Positions 1 through 7,372 of a stretch of DNA of 64,000 bases are shown one piece after another. The position numbers and the translations under genes are program-made. The number at the start of each line of letters is the position of its first letter. Positions within the stretch are counted from its first letter, which is position 1. Under the pieces are notes generated by a model. It searched no databases and had not been told where the DNA came from. It saw only the letters and a list, made by a program, of their open reading frames with translations. The stretch is from the NCBI GenBank assembly GCA_033283265.1, contig JAWMQN010000002.1, positions 744,001 to 808,000 of the forward strand, in the 5' to 3' direction. The stretch is from Mangrovimicrobium sp033283265 (lineage in GTDB: Bacteria > Pseudomonadota > Gammaproteobacteria > Pseudomonadales > Halieaceae).

Positions 1-439
1 CACCCGAGGTGGTCACGGTGTACTCGACGATGCAGTAACCGGAGATACCGCGGGTCTGCGCGCGACGGGGGTAGATTGGCGCCACCTTCACGATGGGCAG
101 GTACTCGCCGTCGCCGGTAGACATGCCGGTGGTGGTCACATTCACGTCCACCTTGGCGGTGGGTGCAGTGTTGACGATGTCGACGTCGAGCTCCATGTCC
201 AGTTCAGGGGTATCCATCTCCGGCGGCGGCTCTTCGGGATCCTCGACCTTGTCGGGCTTTTTGACGTCCCGCTGGGTCTCGATTTCCTTCTCCTGCCGGA
301 CGATATCGGCCACCTTGGTGGTCTTGACGTCGGGGTTTTCAAAGTTACGGTCGATCAGCTTGTACATGATAGAAAACAAACCGAGCGCCATCGGTACGGC
401 GAGCAGAATCGCCAAAACAAATCGTACTGACTTACCCAT
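1..439 (-). CDS. tonB: TonB family energy transducer (C-terminus cut by window edge)
   Basis: The reading frame opens with ATG at 439 and runs off the window; 146 codons are visible. Residues about 5-27 form one hydrophobic N-terminal segment, followed by an acidic, proline-containing periplasmic linker (EDPEEPPPEMDTPELDMEL). The start of a TonB C-terminal domain is then seen (VAPIYPRRAQTRGISGYCIV, followed by EYTV). TonB transmits the proton-motive force harvested by ExbB/ExbD to outer-membrane receptors. It is the last visible gene of the operon, 6 bp after exbD. The short linker and position after two exbD genes fit a TonB2-type protein. The missing part should hold the rest of the receptor-binding domain. 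Confidence 0.88.
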   Translation of the reverse strand, partial: MGKSVRFVLAILLAVPMALGLFSIMYKLIDRNFENPDVKTTKVADIVRQEKEIETQRDVKKPDKVEDPEEPPPEMDTPELDMELDVDIVNTAPTAKVDVNVTTTGMSTGDGEYLPIVKVAPIYPRRAQTRGISGYCIVEYTVTTSG

Positions 440-445
440 CTCTTC

Positions 446-868
446 TTACCCCGCCTCTTCCGTGGAAGCACACAGGGGTACGCCTTCCATTACCGGCTTC
501 AGAATCGTGTACAGCTTGTCCACCACCGAAGTGGGGGAGTCGACATCCGCCTGGATAACAAAGTTCGCCTTCGGCGACTCCTTCTTGGCCGCTTCCGCCA
601 GTCGGCGGGCGCTGTCGAGGGATATCTCCTTCTTGTCGTAGTAGATATCGCCCAGTGCCGTTACCGCGAAGATGATCGTACCGCGCTCGCAGGCGCTGGT
701 AGAGAGCGCCTCGGTCTTGGTGATCTCGACACCCGGTTCCTTGATGAAGGAAGAGGTCACGATAAAGAAGATGAGCATGATGAAGACCACGTCCAGCATT
801 GGAGTCAGGTCGATTTCACCCTCTCCGCCGCCCTGTGCTGCTCCAGCGGAGCCGTTACGCCTACTCAC
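446..868 (-). CDS. exbD: ExbD/TolR biopolymer transport protein (second copy)
   Basis: 140 aa, the usual ExbD length. A short glycine-rich cytoplasmic N-terminus is followed by EIDLTPMLDVVFIMLIFFIV: one membrane helix (about 24-42) with the conserved Asp26 needed for proton flow. The rest is a small periplasmic domain. Its ATG lies inside the end of the upstream exbD (4-bp overlap at 865-868), so the two are probably translationally coupled. It should sit as a dimer inside an ExbB pentamer and drive TonB. The two ExbDs share the membrane helix but diverge in the periplasmic domain. Confidence 0.93.
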   Translation of the reverse strand: MSRRNGSAGAAQGGGEGEIDLTPMLDVVFIMLIFFIVTSSFIKEPGVEITKTEALSTSACERGTIIFAVTALGDIYYDKKEISLDSARRLAEAAKKESPKANFVIQADVDSPTSVVDKLYTILKPVMEGVPLCASTEEAG

Positions 869-1272
869 TTCTTCGCCTCCTCTGGCCAGTTCACGGACGC
901 CACGCCAGCTTCGCGAGCGGCGTCACCTACCTCGATGAGGGTCCTGGAGGTGGCACCGGGCTCGGTGCGCACCACGAAGGCCTGCTCGGGATCGGAGGCC
1001 AGCAGCTTGGCCACGTTGGCCCGGACTGCCCGGATATCGATACGGCGGCCTTCCATCCAGACCTGGTCGTCACCGGTTATGGTCACAACGATACTGGTCG
1101 CATCCGAGGGATCGGACTGGGATTTGTCCGGGCGGTTGACCTCGATACCCGCTTCCTTGAGGAAGGAGGCGACGACGATAAAGAAGATCAGCATGATGAA
1201 GACCACATCGAGCATCGGCGTCAGGTCGATCTCTGCCTGGTCGGCATCCGCATTTTTGTTTCGTTTACGCAT
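865..1272 (-). CDS. exbD: ExbD/TolR biopolymer transport protein (first copy)
   Basis: 135 aa. The N-terminus is basic (MRKRNKN). The membrane motif EIDLTPMLDVVFIMLIFFIV carries the conserved Asp22, followed by a periplasmic domain ending WPEEAKK. It lies 11 bp after exbB and overlaps the second exbD by 4 bp. Tandem exbD genes downstream of one exbB are known from TonB2-type loci of marine bacteria. A heterodimer of the two ExbDs is possible but is inference. Confidence 0.93.
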   Translation of the reverse strand: MRKRNKNADADQAEIDLTPMLDVVFIMLIFFIVVASFLKEAGIEVNRPDKSQSDPSDATSIVVTITGDDQVWMEGRRIDIRAVRANVAKLLASDPEQAFVVRTEPGATSRTLIEVGDAAREAGVASVNWPEEAKK

Positions 1273-1283
1273 TAACTACGCTC

Positions 1284-1811
1284 TCAGTGATCAGTTGTCA
1301 GGTTGTCACGCAAGAACTCGCTCTCGCGCTGAGCAATCCTGCTCACGTAGGTGTTGCCGAATACGCCGGACAGTGCCGCCACCATGCCGGCCATGGTGGG
1401 GATGGTGGCCTGTTGCACACCACCCGCCATGGACTTGGCGTCGCCGCCACCGGTCACAGCCATTACGTTGAACACTTCGATCATGCCGGTCACCGTGCCC
1501 AGCAGCCCGAGCAGTGGGCAGAGGGCGACGAGCGTCTTGATCACCGGCAGGTACTGGTTGATCTGCATCCCGCACTCGGAGATCAGCTTGTCGCGGATCG
1601 CGTGGGCGTTCCAGGACTTGCGCTCGGGGCGCCCTTCCCAGGCCATGATCGCCTTGGCGACGTCGGTCTTCCAGCCCATCTTGAGATAGCAGACCCGTTC
1701 GAAGATCAGCAGCCACATGACGAAGAGCAGGGCGGCAATCATCCAGAGAACGTCACCGCCTTTGTCCATGAAGCCCATGAGGGCTTCATACATACCACCT
1801 AGTCCTTCCAT
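1284..1811 (-). CDS. exbB: ExbB/TolQ/MotA-family proton channel subunit
   Basis: 175 aa, three predicted membrane helices. The family signature is plain: CPLLGLLGTVTGMIEVFNVM followed by a glycine-rich stretch, then a helix around AGMVAALSGVFGNTYV. This is the short ExbB type found in TtpC-containing TonB2 systems. It pairs with the ExbD proteins encoded directly downstream to form the proton-driven motor. The gene begins 1 bp after the TtpC-like gene ends, so co-translation is likely. Confidence 0.93.
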   Translation of the reverse strand: MEGLGGMYEALMGFMDKGGDVLWMIAALLFVMWLLIFERVCYLKMGWKTDVAKAIMAWEGRPERKSWNAHAIRDKLISECGMQINQYLPVIKTLVALCPLLGLLGTVTGMIEVFNVMAVTGGGDAKSMAGGVQQATIPTMAGMVAALSGVFGNTYVSRIAQRESEFLRDNLTTDH

Positions 1812-1812
1812 T

Positions 1813-3201
1813 TCAAGACCTCAGATTGGCTTCGGTGTGCTCCGCAATGATGCCGGTGGTCTGCTCATCCAGAACGTGGATGATGCGCTGTGCACGTCCG
1901 TTGACGAAGGTGTGCAGCAGTACGGTGGGGATAGCCACCAGCAGGCCGAGAACCGTGGTCACCAGCGCGCTGGAGATACCGCCGGCCATGGCCTTGGGAT
2001 CGCCCGCACCGAAGATGGTGATGGCCTGGAAGGTGATGATCATACCGGTCACCGTACCCAGCAGACCCATCAGCGGGGCCACCGCAGCGATGATCTTCAA
2101 CAGGGTCAGACCGCTCTCCAGTTTCGGAGTTTCCTTGAGGATGCCCTCGGACAGCTTGAGCTCGAGGGTCTCGGTGTCCATGTTGGGGTTGTCCTCGTGG
2201 ATCTTCAGGACGCGGCCCAGCGGGTTGTTGGTGTTGGCCTTGTCGGACTTCAGCTGGGCGCTGACCTTGGCGCCGACTGCTGTCAGGACGACCAGGCGCC
2301 AGATCGCCAGCAGCAGTGCGAATACACCCACCGCGGTGATGGCGTAGCCCACCAGGCCACCCTGGTGCCAGCGCTCTTCGAGAGTCGGGCTGTTGATCAG
2401 TGCGGAGAGGTAGGAGCCGCCGGTCGGGCCGGTCGGGTCAACACCGAACTTGTTCATGCCACCGCTGGAGGTAACCAGGTTCTTGGCCCAACCCTGATAG
2501 GAGCCGGCGGGCTGGCGAGCCAGCTCTTCCAGGCTGCCCTTGCCGGGCTGGAAGCTGAGGTACTTGCCTTCGTCGGAAACGATGTTGAAGGTACCGACAC
2601 GCACCACGCGCTGCTGCAGCTTGTCGCCGTTGGGCTTGGTCACTTCGGCGTCGAAGGAAACCACGCGGCCGGACTCGACCATTTCGCGGTTCAGCTCGTA
2701 CCAGACGCGCTCGATCTCGGCGATGGAGGGCAGCTTGTCGGACTGGCTCATCTTCTCGATGAGCTCCTTGAGGAAGTCTTCGCGATCGGGGTACTGGGCG
2801 GAGACCAGGGAGTTTTCCAGGTTGCGGGCGAGGTCGCCGGCGGAGGAAGTCAGGTGACCGAACAGCTCGGACAGGGTACCCAGCTTCTCGCGCAGCTGCT
2901 GCTGCTTGGCGACAACGGCCAGCTCGTTCTCCTCGAACTTGGCTTCCAGCTGTGAGGAGAGCTGCTCCTGGCGGGCGCGCTCGGCCTCGGCGCGCTTCAG
3001 CTCAGCGGCCTGGTTGGCCTTGTCGCGGGCGAAGCGCTGTTCGCGCTCGGCGTTTTCCTTGGCGGCAGTGACCTGGCCACGTTTCACGAACTCCAGCAGC
3101 TGGTCCAGGGATTGTGCTTCCTGGGCGACGGCGCCGGTGGAGATGGTCAGCAGGCCAGCGAACGCAGTAGCTGCGGCGGCCTTGATAATCTTAATGCTCA
3201 T
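1813..3201 (-). CDS. TtpC-like MotA/TolQ/ExbB protein with periplasmic coiled coil
   Basis: 462 aa. A cleavable signal peptide (residues 1-26, ending GAVA) is followed by a long charged coiled coil (about 30-110; many E/A/R/Q heptads) and a periplasmic domain. The C-terminal half carries TolQ-like helices with APLMGLLGTVTGMIITFQAI. This matches TtpC, the fourth component required for TonB2 function in Vibrio. In that system it is thought to bridge the inner-membrane motor and the envelope. Its start codon overlaps the stop of the DUF3450 gene by 1 bp. The family is clear; a specific role in this organism is inferred from Vibrio. Confidence 0.9.
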   Translation of the reverse strand: MSIKIIKAAAATAFAGLLTISTGAVAQEAQSLDQLLEFVKRGQVTAAKENAEREQRFARDKANQAAELKRAEAERARQEQLSSQLEAKFEENELAVVAKQQQLREKLGTLSELFGHLTSSAGDLARNLENSLVSAQYPDREDFLKELIEKMSQSDKLPSIAEIERVWYELNREMVESGRVVSFDAEVTKPNGDKLQQRVVRVGTFNIVSDEGKYLSFQPGKGSLEELARQPAGSYQGWAKNLVTSSGGMNKFGVDPTGPTGGSYLSALINSPTLEERWHQGGLVGYAITAVGVFALLLAIWRLVVLTAVGAKVSAQLKSDKANTNNPLGRVLKIHEDNPNMDTETLELKLSEGILKETPKLESGLTLLKIIAAVAPLMGLLGTVTGMIITFQAITIFGAGDPKAMAGGISSALVTTVLGLLVAIPTVLLHTFVNGRAQRIIHVLDEQTTGIIAEHTEANLRS

Positions 3202-3986
3202 TATTGGGCCTCCGGTGCGGCAACGGGCAGGGTCAGCAGGTCGATAGCAGCTTCTTTGCGAGCGATGCGCAGGCCGGCCATGATTGCGTTGCGGTATTCA
3301 CCGCGATCCAGGGGAACCCAGCTGCGGCTGGATTGGTCCCAGGCGCCCGAGAGTTCGGTATCAGTTGTCTGGTAGAGCAGGGCGACACGGCCGATGCTGA
3401 GGAAGTTGACCTCGCGCTCCTGGCCGTCGATGTCCACGGAGCCCTTGTAGGCTTCGATGCCGCGGCCGTATTCGTTTTCAATCTGGTAGGCTTCGAGCAC
3501 CTGGCGGAATTTCTCCGCGATGCTGACGTCGTTGCGATCGATGTTGGAACGCAGGAAGGCGATACGCTGCTCGCGCTCATCCATGTGGAAGGGCACGTCC
3601 AGCTCGATGAATTTTTCCAGGCCGTCGATCATGCGGATGACCAGCGGGGTCATCTGGCGCTGGATCACGGTAACCTGGTCGATGGACTCGTCGATGTCCG
3701 CCATCTGCTTGACCTGGTTGTCGATCTGGCGCTGCAGGCGGGCGTTGTATACTTTCAGGCCGTCGATCTGCTTGTTGACTGTTTTGTAGTCGTTGAGCAG
3801 GTCGCGGGTTTCGTCAGCCAGTTTATCAATCTTGGCCTGCGACTTCCGTGCCGCATCGTGTTTAGCTTCGCCGACATTGATAACGGCGTCGAGTGAGCTG
3901 GCCTGCGTTGCCACGCTGAAGCCCCCAAGGGCACCCGCGGAGACAAGCGCAGCGATCAGTGCATTTTTCAATCGATGCATAGTCAT
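3201..3986 (-). CDS. DUF3450 family periplasmic coiled-coil protein
   Basis: 261 aa from the ATG at 3986, chosen because it gives a normal signal peptide (MTMHRLKNALIAALVSAGAL, cleavage near TQASS). A second ATG lies 6 bases in. The mature protein starts with a coiled coil (DEVRDLLNDY-type heptads, about 30-110) and continues into a mixed domain ending in LLTLPVAAPEAQ. DUF3450 genes are habitually the first gene of TonB2/TtpC operons, as here. Function is unknown; position suggests a periplasmic partner of the TtpC-like protein. The Shine-Dalgarno is weak: AGGA lies about 12 bases upstream of the ATG. Confidence 0.86.
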   Translation of the reverse strand: MTMHRLKNALIAALVSAGALGGFSVATQASSLDAVINVGEAKHDAARKSQAKIDKLADETRDLLNDYKTVNKQIDGLKVYNARLQRQIDNQVKQMADIDESIDQVTVIQRQMTPLVIRMIDGLEKFIELDVPFHMDEREQRIAFLRSNIDRNDVSIAEKFRQVLEAYQIENEYGRGIEAYKGSVDIDGQEREVNFLSIGRVALLYQTTDTELSGAWDQSSRSWVPLDRGEYRNAIMAGLRIARKEAAIDLLTLPVAAPEAQ

Positions 3987-4095
3987 GGGAGTTTTGTTTC
4001 CTGTGTCCAACAAAAAAGAAGCGGCTCTGATAAAACCGGGGATCGGAACATTGAGTTCTGTGAATAAGACCAGAGTCGGTATACAGAGGGAGCAC

Positions 4096-4124
4096 ATTTA
4101 AGCTGATTGCCAACGGATTTTCAA
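4096..4124 (-). promoter_or_regulatory. Candidate sigma-70 promoter of the TonB operon
   Basis: On the minus strand a TTGAAA box (4119-4124) and a TTAAAT box (4096-4101) are separated by 17 bp, about 110 bp upstream of the DUF3450 start. This is the AT-rich part of the gap between folA and the TonB operon. No clear Fur box was recognised by eye. Confidence 0.4.
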
Positions 4125-4221
4125 TTTTCCTCAAGCGCCGAATGACAAGCCCGAGTCAAGTGGGAAATTCGGTAACACTAGGCAATAAGCAAGGGCTTGC
4201 CCGGTAACACAAAACGGCGAT

Positions 4222-4746
4222 TTACTGCCCGGAGCCGCCTCTTTCGTACACGACAAAGCTGTAATCACAGGGACTTTCGCCATCGCCAGCGTGCCGTTCG
4301 CGAGAAATTTCCCGCCATTGCGACCACTCAATTGGCGGCAGTTTTGTGTCACCATAAAACACCTTGTGCAATTCGGTGAGATATATGCGACCGGTGGCAG
4401 GTAACAACCGACAGTAGAGTTCGGCGCCGCCGATCAGCATCACCTCCCCGACACCCTCACTGGACGCCAGATCCCGCCCGAGAGCGACCGCGGCGTCGGC
4501 GTCGTGGGCCACGTGGACGCCCTCGGCAGACCAGCTCAGATCGCGGGTGACGACAATATTCGCGCGCCCCGGCAATGGCCTGCCGATGGAGTCGTAGGTC
4601 TTCCGGCCCATGATGATGGGCTTGCCCATGGTAATCGCGCGAAAGTGCTTCAGGTCCGCCGGCAAACGCCAGGGCAGGTCTCCCTCGCGCCCGATCACAC
4701 CGTTGCTTGCGGCGGCGACAATCAGCGCCAGCACCGGCTCACTCAC
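4222..4746 (-). CDS. folA: Dihydrofolate reductase
   Basis: 174 aa. Reduces dihydrofolate to tetrahydrofolate with NADPH, replenishing the folate consumed by ThyA. Family motifs are intact: NGVIGREGDLPWRLPADLKH (active site; catalytic Asp follows the LPADLKHF pattern), GRKTYDSIGRPLPGR (NADPH binding) and LIGGAELY. The ATG overlaps the thyA stop by 4 bp. It is the last gene of an overlapping lgt-thyA-folA run. A GGGC-AA-GCCC hairpin follows the stop but lacks a T-run. Confidence 0.96.
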   Translation of the reverse strand: MSEPVLALIVAAASNGVIGREGDLPWRLPADLKHFRAITMGKPIIMGRKTYDSIGRPLPGRANIVVTRDLSWSAEGVHVAHDADAAVALGRDLASSEGVGEVMLIGGAELYCRLLPATGRIYLTELHKVFYGDTKLPPIEWSQWREISRERHAGDGESPCDYSFVVYERGGSGQ

Positions 4747-5576
4747 ACCGCCACCGGCGCGGCAATGTGGGCGTGGGGATCGTAGCCCTGCAGCTCGAAG
4801 TCCTCGAAGCGGTAGCCGTAGATCGAGTCGGGCCGGCGCTTGATGCCGAGCGTTGGCAGCCGCCGCGGCGCGCGCCCCAGCTGCTCTTCTACCTGGGCCA
4901 TATGATTGCTGTAGAGGTGTGAATCGCCGGTGGTGATGATGATCTCCCCGGGCTCGAGGTCACACTGCTGGGCCAGCATGTGGGTCAGCAGCGCCAGGCT
5001 CGCCGTGTTATAGGGCAGGCCGAGGAAGGAGTCACTGGAGCGGATGTAGAGCTGTGACGAAAGGCGGCCACCGGCGACGTAGAACTGGTAGAGCAGGTGA
5101 CAGGGGGGCAGCGCCATGCGCCCGGCCCGCACGTTGTCCTGGGGGCTCAGCTTCTCATCGGGGAGGAACTCCACGTTCCAGCCGTGAAAGAGAATGCGCC
5201 GGCTGTCCGGGTTGTTGCGCAGGCAGTCGACGACGTAGTCGATCTGGTTGACCCGCCCGCCGTCGCGGGTTGGCCAGGCGGTCCACTGGGCGCCGTAGAT
5301 CGGCCCGAGGTCACCGCTTTCCGTCGCCCACTCATCCCAGATGGAGACCCCGTTCTCTTTCAGCCAGCGGGTATTGGTGTCGCCGTTGAGGAACCAGATC
5401 AGCTCGTTGGCGATGCCCTTGAAGTGCAGCTTCTTGGTGGTCAGCAGGGGAAAGCCATCGGCCAGGTTGTGGCGGAACTGGCGGCCGAACACCGAGACGG
5501 TGCCAGTGCCGGTCCGGTCCTCCTTGCGCACCCCGTTGTCGAGGATGTCCTGCAGTAGATCGAGGTATTGCTTCAT
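4743..5576 (-). CDS. thyA: Thymidylate synthase
   Basis: 277 aa, slightly longer than the 264 aa E. coli enzyme. Converts dUMP and methylene-THF to dTMP and DHF. The catalytic cysteine lies in ALPPCHLLYQFYV; the substrate-binding RSSDSFLGLPYN and the GDSHLYSNHM motif are present. It overlaps lgt by 4 bp upstream and folA by 4 bp downstream, placing the dTMP cycle enzymes in one transcript. Confidence 0.97.
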   Translation of the reverse strand: MKQYLDLLQDILDNGVRKEDRTGTGTVSVFGRQFRHNLADGFPLLTTKKLHFKGIANELIWFLNGDTNTRWLKENGVSIWDEWATESGDLGPIYGAQWTAWPTRDGGRVNQIDYVVDCLRNNPDSRRILFHGWNVEFLPDEKLSPQDNVRAGRMALPPCHLLYQFYVAGGRLSSQLYIRSSDSFLGLPYNTASLALLTHMLAQQCDLEPGEIIITTGDSHLYSNHMAQVEEQLGRAPRRLPTLGIKRRPDSIYGYRFEDFELQGYDPHAHIAAPVAV

Positions 5577-6391
5577 GTCTTGCTTTCACTCGCTTTGGCT
5601 TGCGGCGCGCCGCGGCCGCGATAGGCGTATACCAGCAGCAGCACGCCGACAGCGATCATCGGCAGGCTCAGCAACTGGCCCCGGGTCAGCCAGCCAAAGG
5701 CATCGAAGCCGATGTGGGCGTCGGGCTCGCGGAAGAATTCGACGGTAAATCGCACACAGCCGTAGATCAGGGAGAACAGGCCGGAGACTGCGCAGGTCGG
5801 CCGCGGCCTGGCGGAAAACCAGTAGAGCACGGTGAACAGCAGCACCCCCTCGAGGGCAAACTGGTAGAGCTGCGAGGGGTGCCGCGCCAGCTGCGCCGGG
5901 TCCGCCGGGAAGACCATGGCCCAGGGCACGTCGGCAGCCCGGCCCCACAGCTCCTGGCCGATGAAATTACCGAGGCGGCCGAGACCCAGCCCCACGGGCA
6001 CGAACGGCGCAATGAAGTCCATCAACTTCCAGAAAGGGATCTTCTGCTGCCGGCCGTACAGCCACATGGCGAACAGCACACCGAGAAACCCACCGTGGAA
6101 GGACATGCCGCCCTCCCACAGGCGCAGGGCCCAGGTCGGGTCTTCGACAAGGCGCTGGCCGCCGTAGAACAGGGTGTAACCGATGCGGCCGCCGAGCACC
6201 ACGCCGAGGGCGACGTAGAACACGAGGTCGTCGACCTGCTCCCTGCGGATCGGGCTCCATGCCTTGGCGGAGCGACGTTTCGCCAGCCACCAGCCGATGG
6301 CGATGCCGGTGAGGTAGGCGAGGCCGTACCAGTGGATTTTCAGCGGGCCTATCGCGACTGCGACAGGATCGATCTGCGGGTACTTCAGCAT
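5573..6391 (-). CDS. lgt: Prolipoprotein diacylglyceryl transferase
   Basis: 272 aa, seven-helix inner-membrane enzyme that transfers diacylglycerol from phosphatidylglycerol to the lipobox cysteine of prolipoproteins. Signature seen: EGGMSFHGGFLG (essential His) and GRLGNFIGQELWGR (Lgt signature with Arg and Asn; the usual Asn-Gly before Glu reads Gly-Gln here). The substrate pool is large in this window: at least seven predicted lipoproteins are encoded within 40 kb. It heads the lgt-thyA-folA run. Confidence 0.96.
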   Translation of the reverse strand: MLKYPQIDPVAVAIGPLKIHWYGLAYLTGIAIGWWLAKRRSAKAWSPIRREQVDDLVFYVALGVVLGGRIGYTLFYGGQRLVEDPTWALRLWEGGMSFHGGFLGVLFAMWLYGRQQKIPFWKLMDFIAPFVPVGLGLGRLGNFIGQELWGRAADVPWAMVFPADPAQLARHPSQLYQFALEGVLLFTVLYWFSARPRPTCAVSGLFSLIYGCVRFTVEFFREPDAHIGFDAFGWLTRGQLLSLPMIAVGVLLLVYAYRGRGAPQAKASESKT

Positions 6392-6572
6392 GGAGAACCG
6401 TTCCAGGGCTTGTTCGCACTAAGTGGGGTACGCCCCTAGTGAGCGCGTATTATGTTGCAGCCACAATCGATTCACAAACCCGGACGGCGCTTATCGCCTG
6501 AGACGGCCCCGGGCGGCGATTCCACGGCGCGTGTATTCCCCTGCCCTGCCCGGCCGGGTAAGCTCTGCCCGC

Positions 6573-7334
6573 ATGTGCCTGATCATGTTCGCCTATCGAC
6601 AACGCGAGGATGCGCCGCTGCTGCTGGCCGCCAATCGCGACGAGTTTCACGCCCGCGCCACCCGCCCGGCGTGCTTCTGGCCCGAGCAGCCGGACCTCCT
6701 CGCTGGCCGGGACCTGCAGGCCGGCGGCACCTGGCTGGGCATCACCCGCGCCGGCCGCTTCGCCGCCATCACCAACTTTCGCGACCCCTCGCGCACCGCG
6801 CCGGCGCCGCGCTCCCGCGGCGAGCTGACCCTGGATTTCCTGCGCGGCCGGGAGTCGCCGGCAGACTACATCGAGGCCACCCGCCCAGAGCAGGACCAGT
6901 ACGCCGGTTTCAACCTGCTGCTGGGGGATGGCGACGAGCTGTGGTACTACAGCAACGCCGGCGGCGGCGCGCGCCGACTGCAGCCCGGAATTTACGGCCT
7001 GTCCAACGCGCTGCTCGACACGCCCTGGCCCAAGGTGGAATTGGGCCGCACGGCGCTGGCGGCGGAGCTCGACGCGCCGCTCACCCACGGCGGCCTGGCC
7101 AGCACCCTGGCCGACCGCAGCATCGCCAGCGAGGCAGGGCTGGCTCTGCAGGGCCTGGAAGGGGAGATGCTGCGCGGGCTGTCGGCCCAGTTTATTGTCG
7201 ATCCGACCTACGGCACCCGGGCGACCACGACCCTTTGGCTCGACGGCGACAGGGTGGCGCACTTCCGGGAAAGCAGTTTTGATGGCGCGGGGCAGCTGAC
7301 CGGCCTGGTCGAGGAACAGTTCCGCCTCGGCTGA
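6573..7334 (+). CDS. NRDE/TANGO2 family protein
   Basis: 253 aa. The ATG at 6573 was chosen because the family starts with Met-Cys: MCLIMFAYRQ, the Cys being the probable N-terminal nucleophile in an Ntn-hydrolase-like fold. The defining NRDE motif follows (AANRDEFHARATRPACFWPE), then GGTWLGITRAGRFAAITN. Eukaryotic TANGO2 relatives are linked to haem and lipid handling; the bacterial role is not established. It is transcribed away from lgt and converges with ptsP. Confidence 0.85.
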   Translation: MCLIMFAYRQREDAPLLLAANRDEFHARATRPACFWPEQPDLLAGRDLQAGGTWLGITRAGRFAAITNFRDPSRTAPAPRSRGELTLDFLRGRESPADYIEATRPEQDQYAGFNLLLGDGDELWYYSNAGGGARRLQPGIYGLSNALLDTPWPKVELGRTALAAELDAPLTHGGLASTLADRSIASEAGLALQGLEGEMLRGLSAQFIVDPTYGTRATTTLWLDGDRVAHFRESSFDGAGQLTGLVEEQFRLG

Positions 7335-7352
7335 GTTATCCCGCCGCGGCGC

Positions 7353-7372
7353 CGCGCTGCTGGAGCAGCGCG
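7353..7372. terminator. Hairpin between convergent genes
   Basis: CGCGCTGCT and AGCAGCGCG form a perfect 9-bp stem with almost no loop, in the 38-bp gap between the convergent NRDE/TANGO2 gene and ptsP. There is no T-run, so a bidirectional terminator role is plausible, not shown. Confidence 0.4.

Noticed and set aside
93..641. 182-codon plus-strand frame over tonB/exbD
   Set aside because: Serine-rich shadow of the minus-strand tonB and exbD genes, which have clear family motifs.
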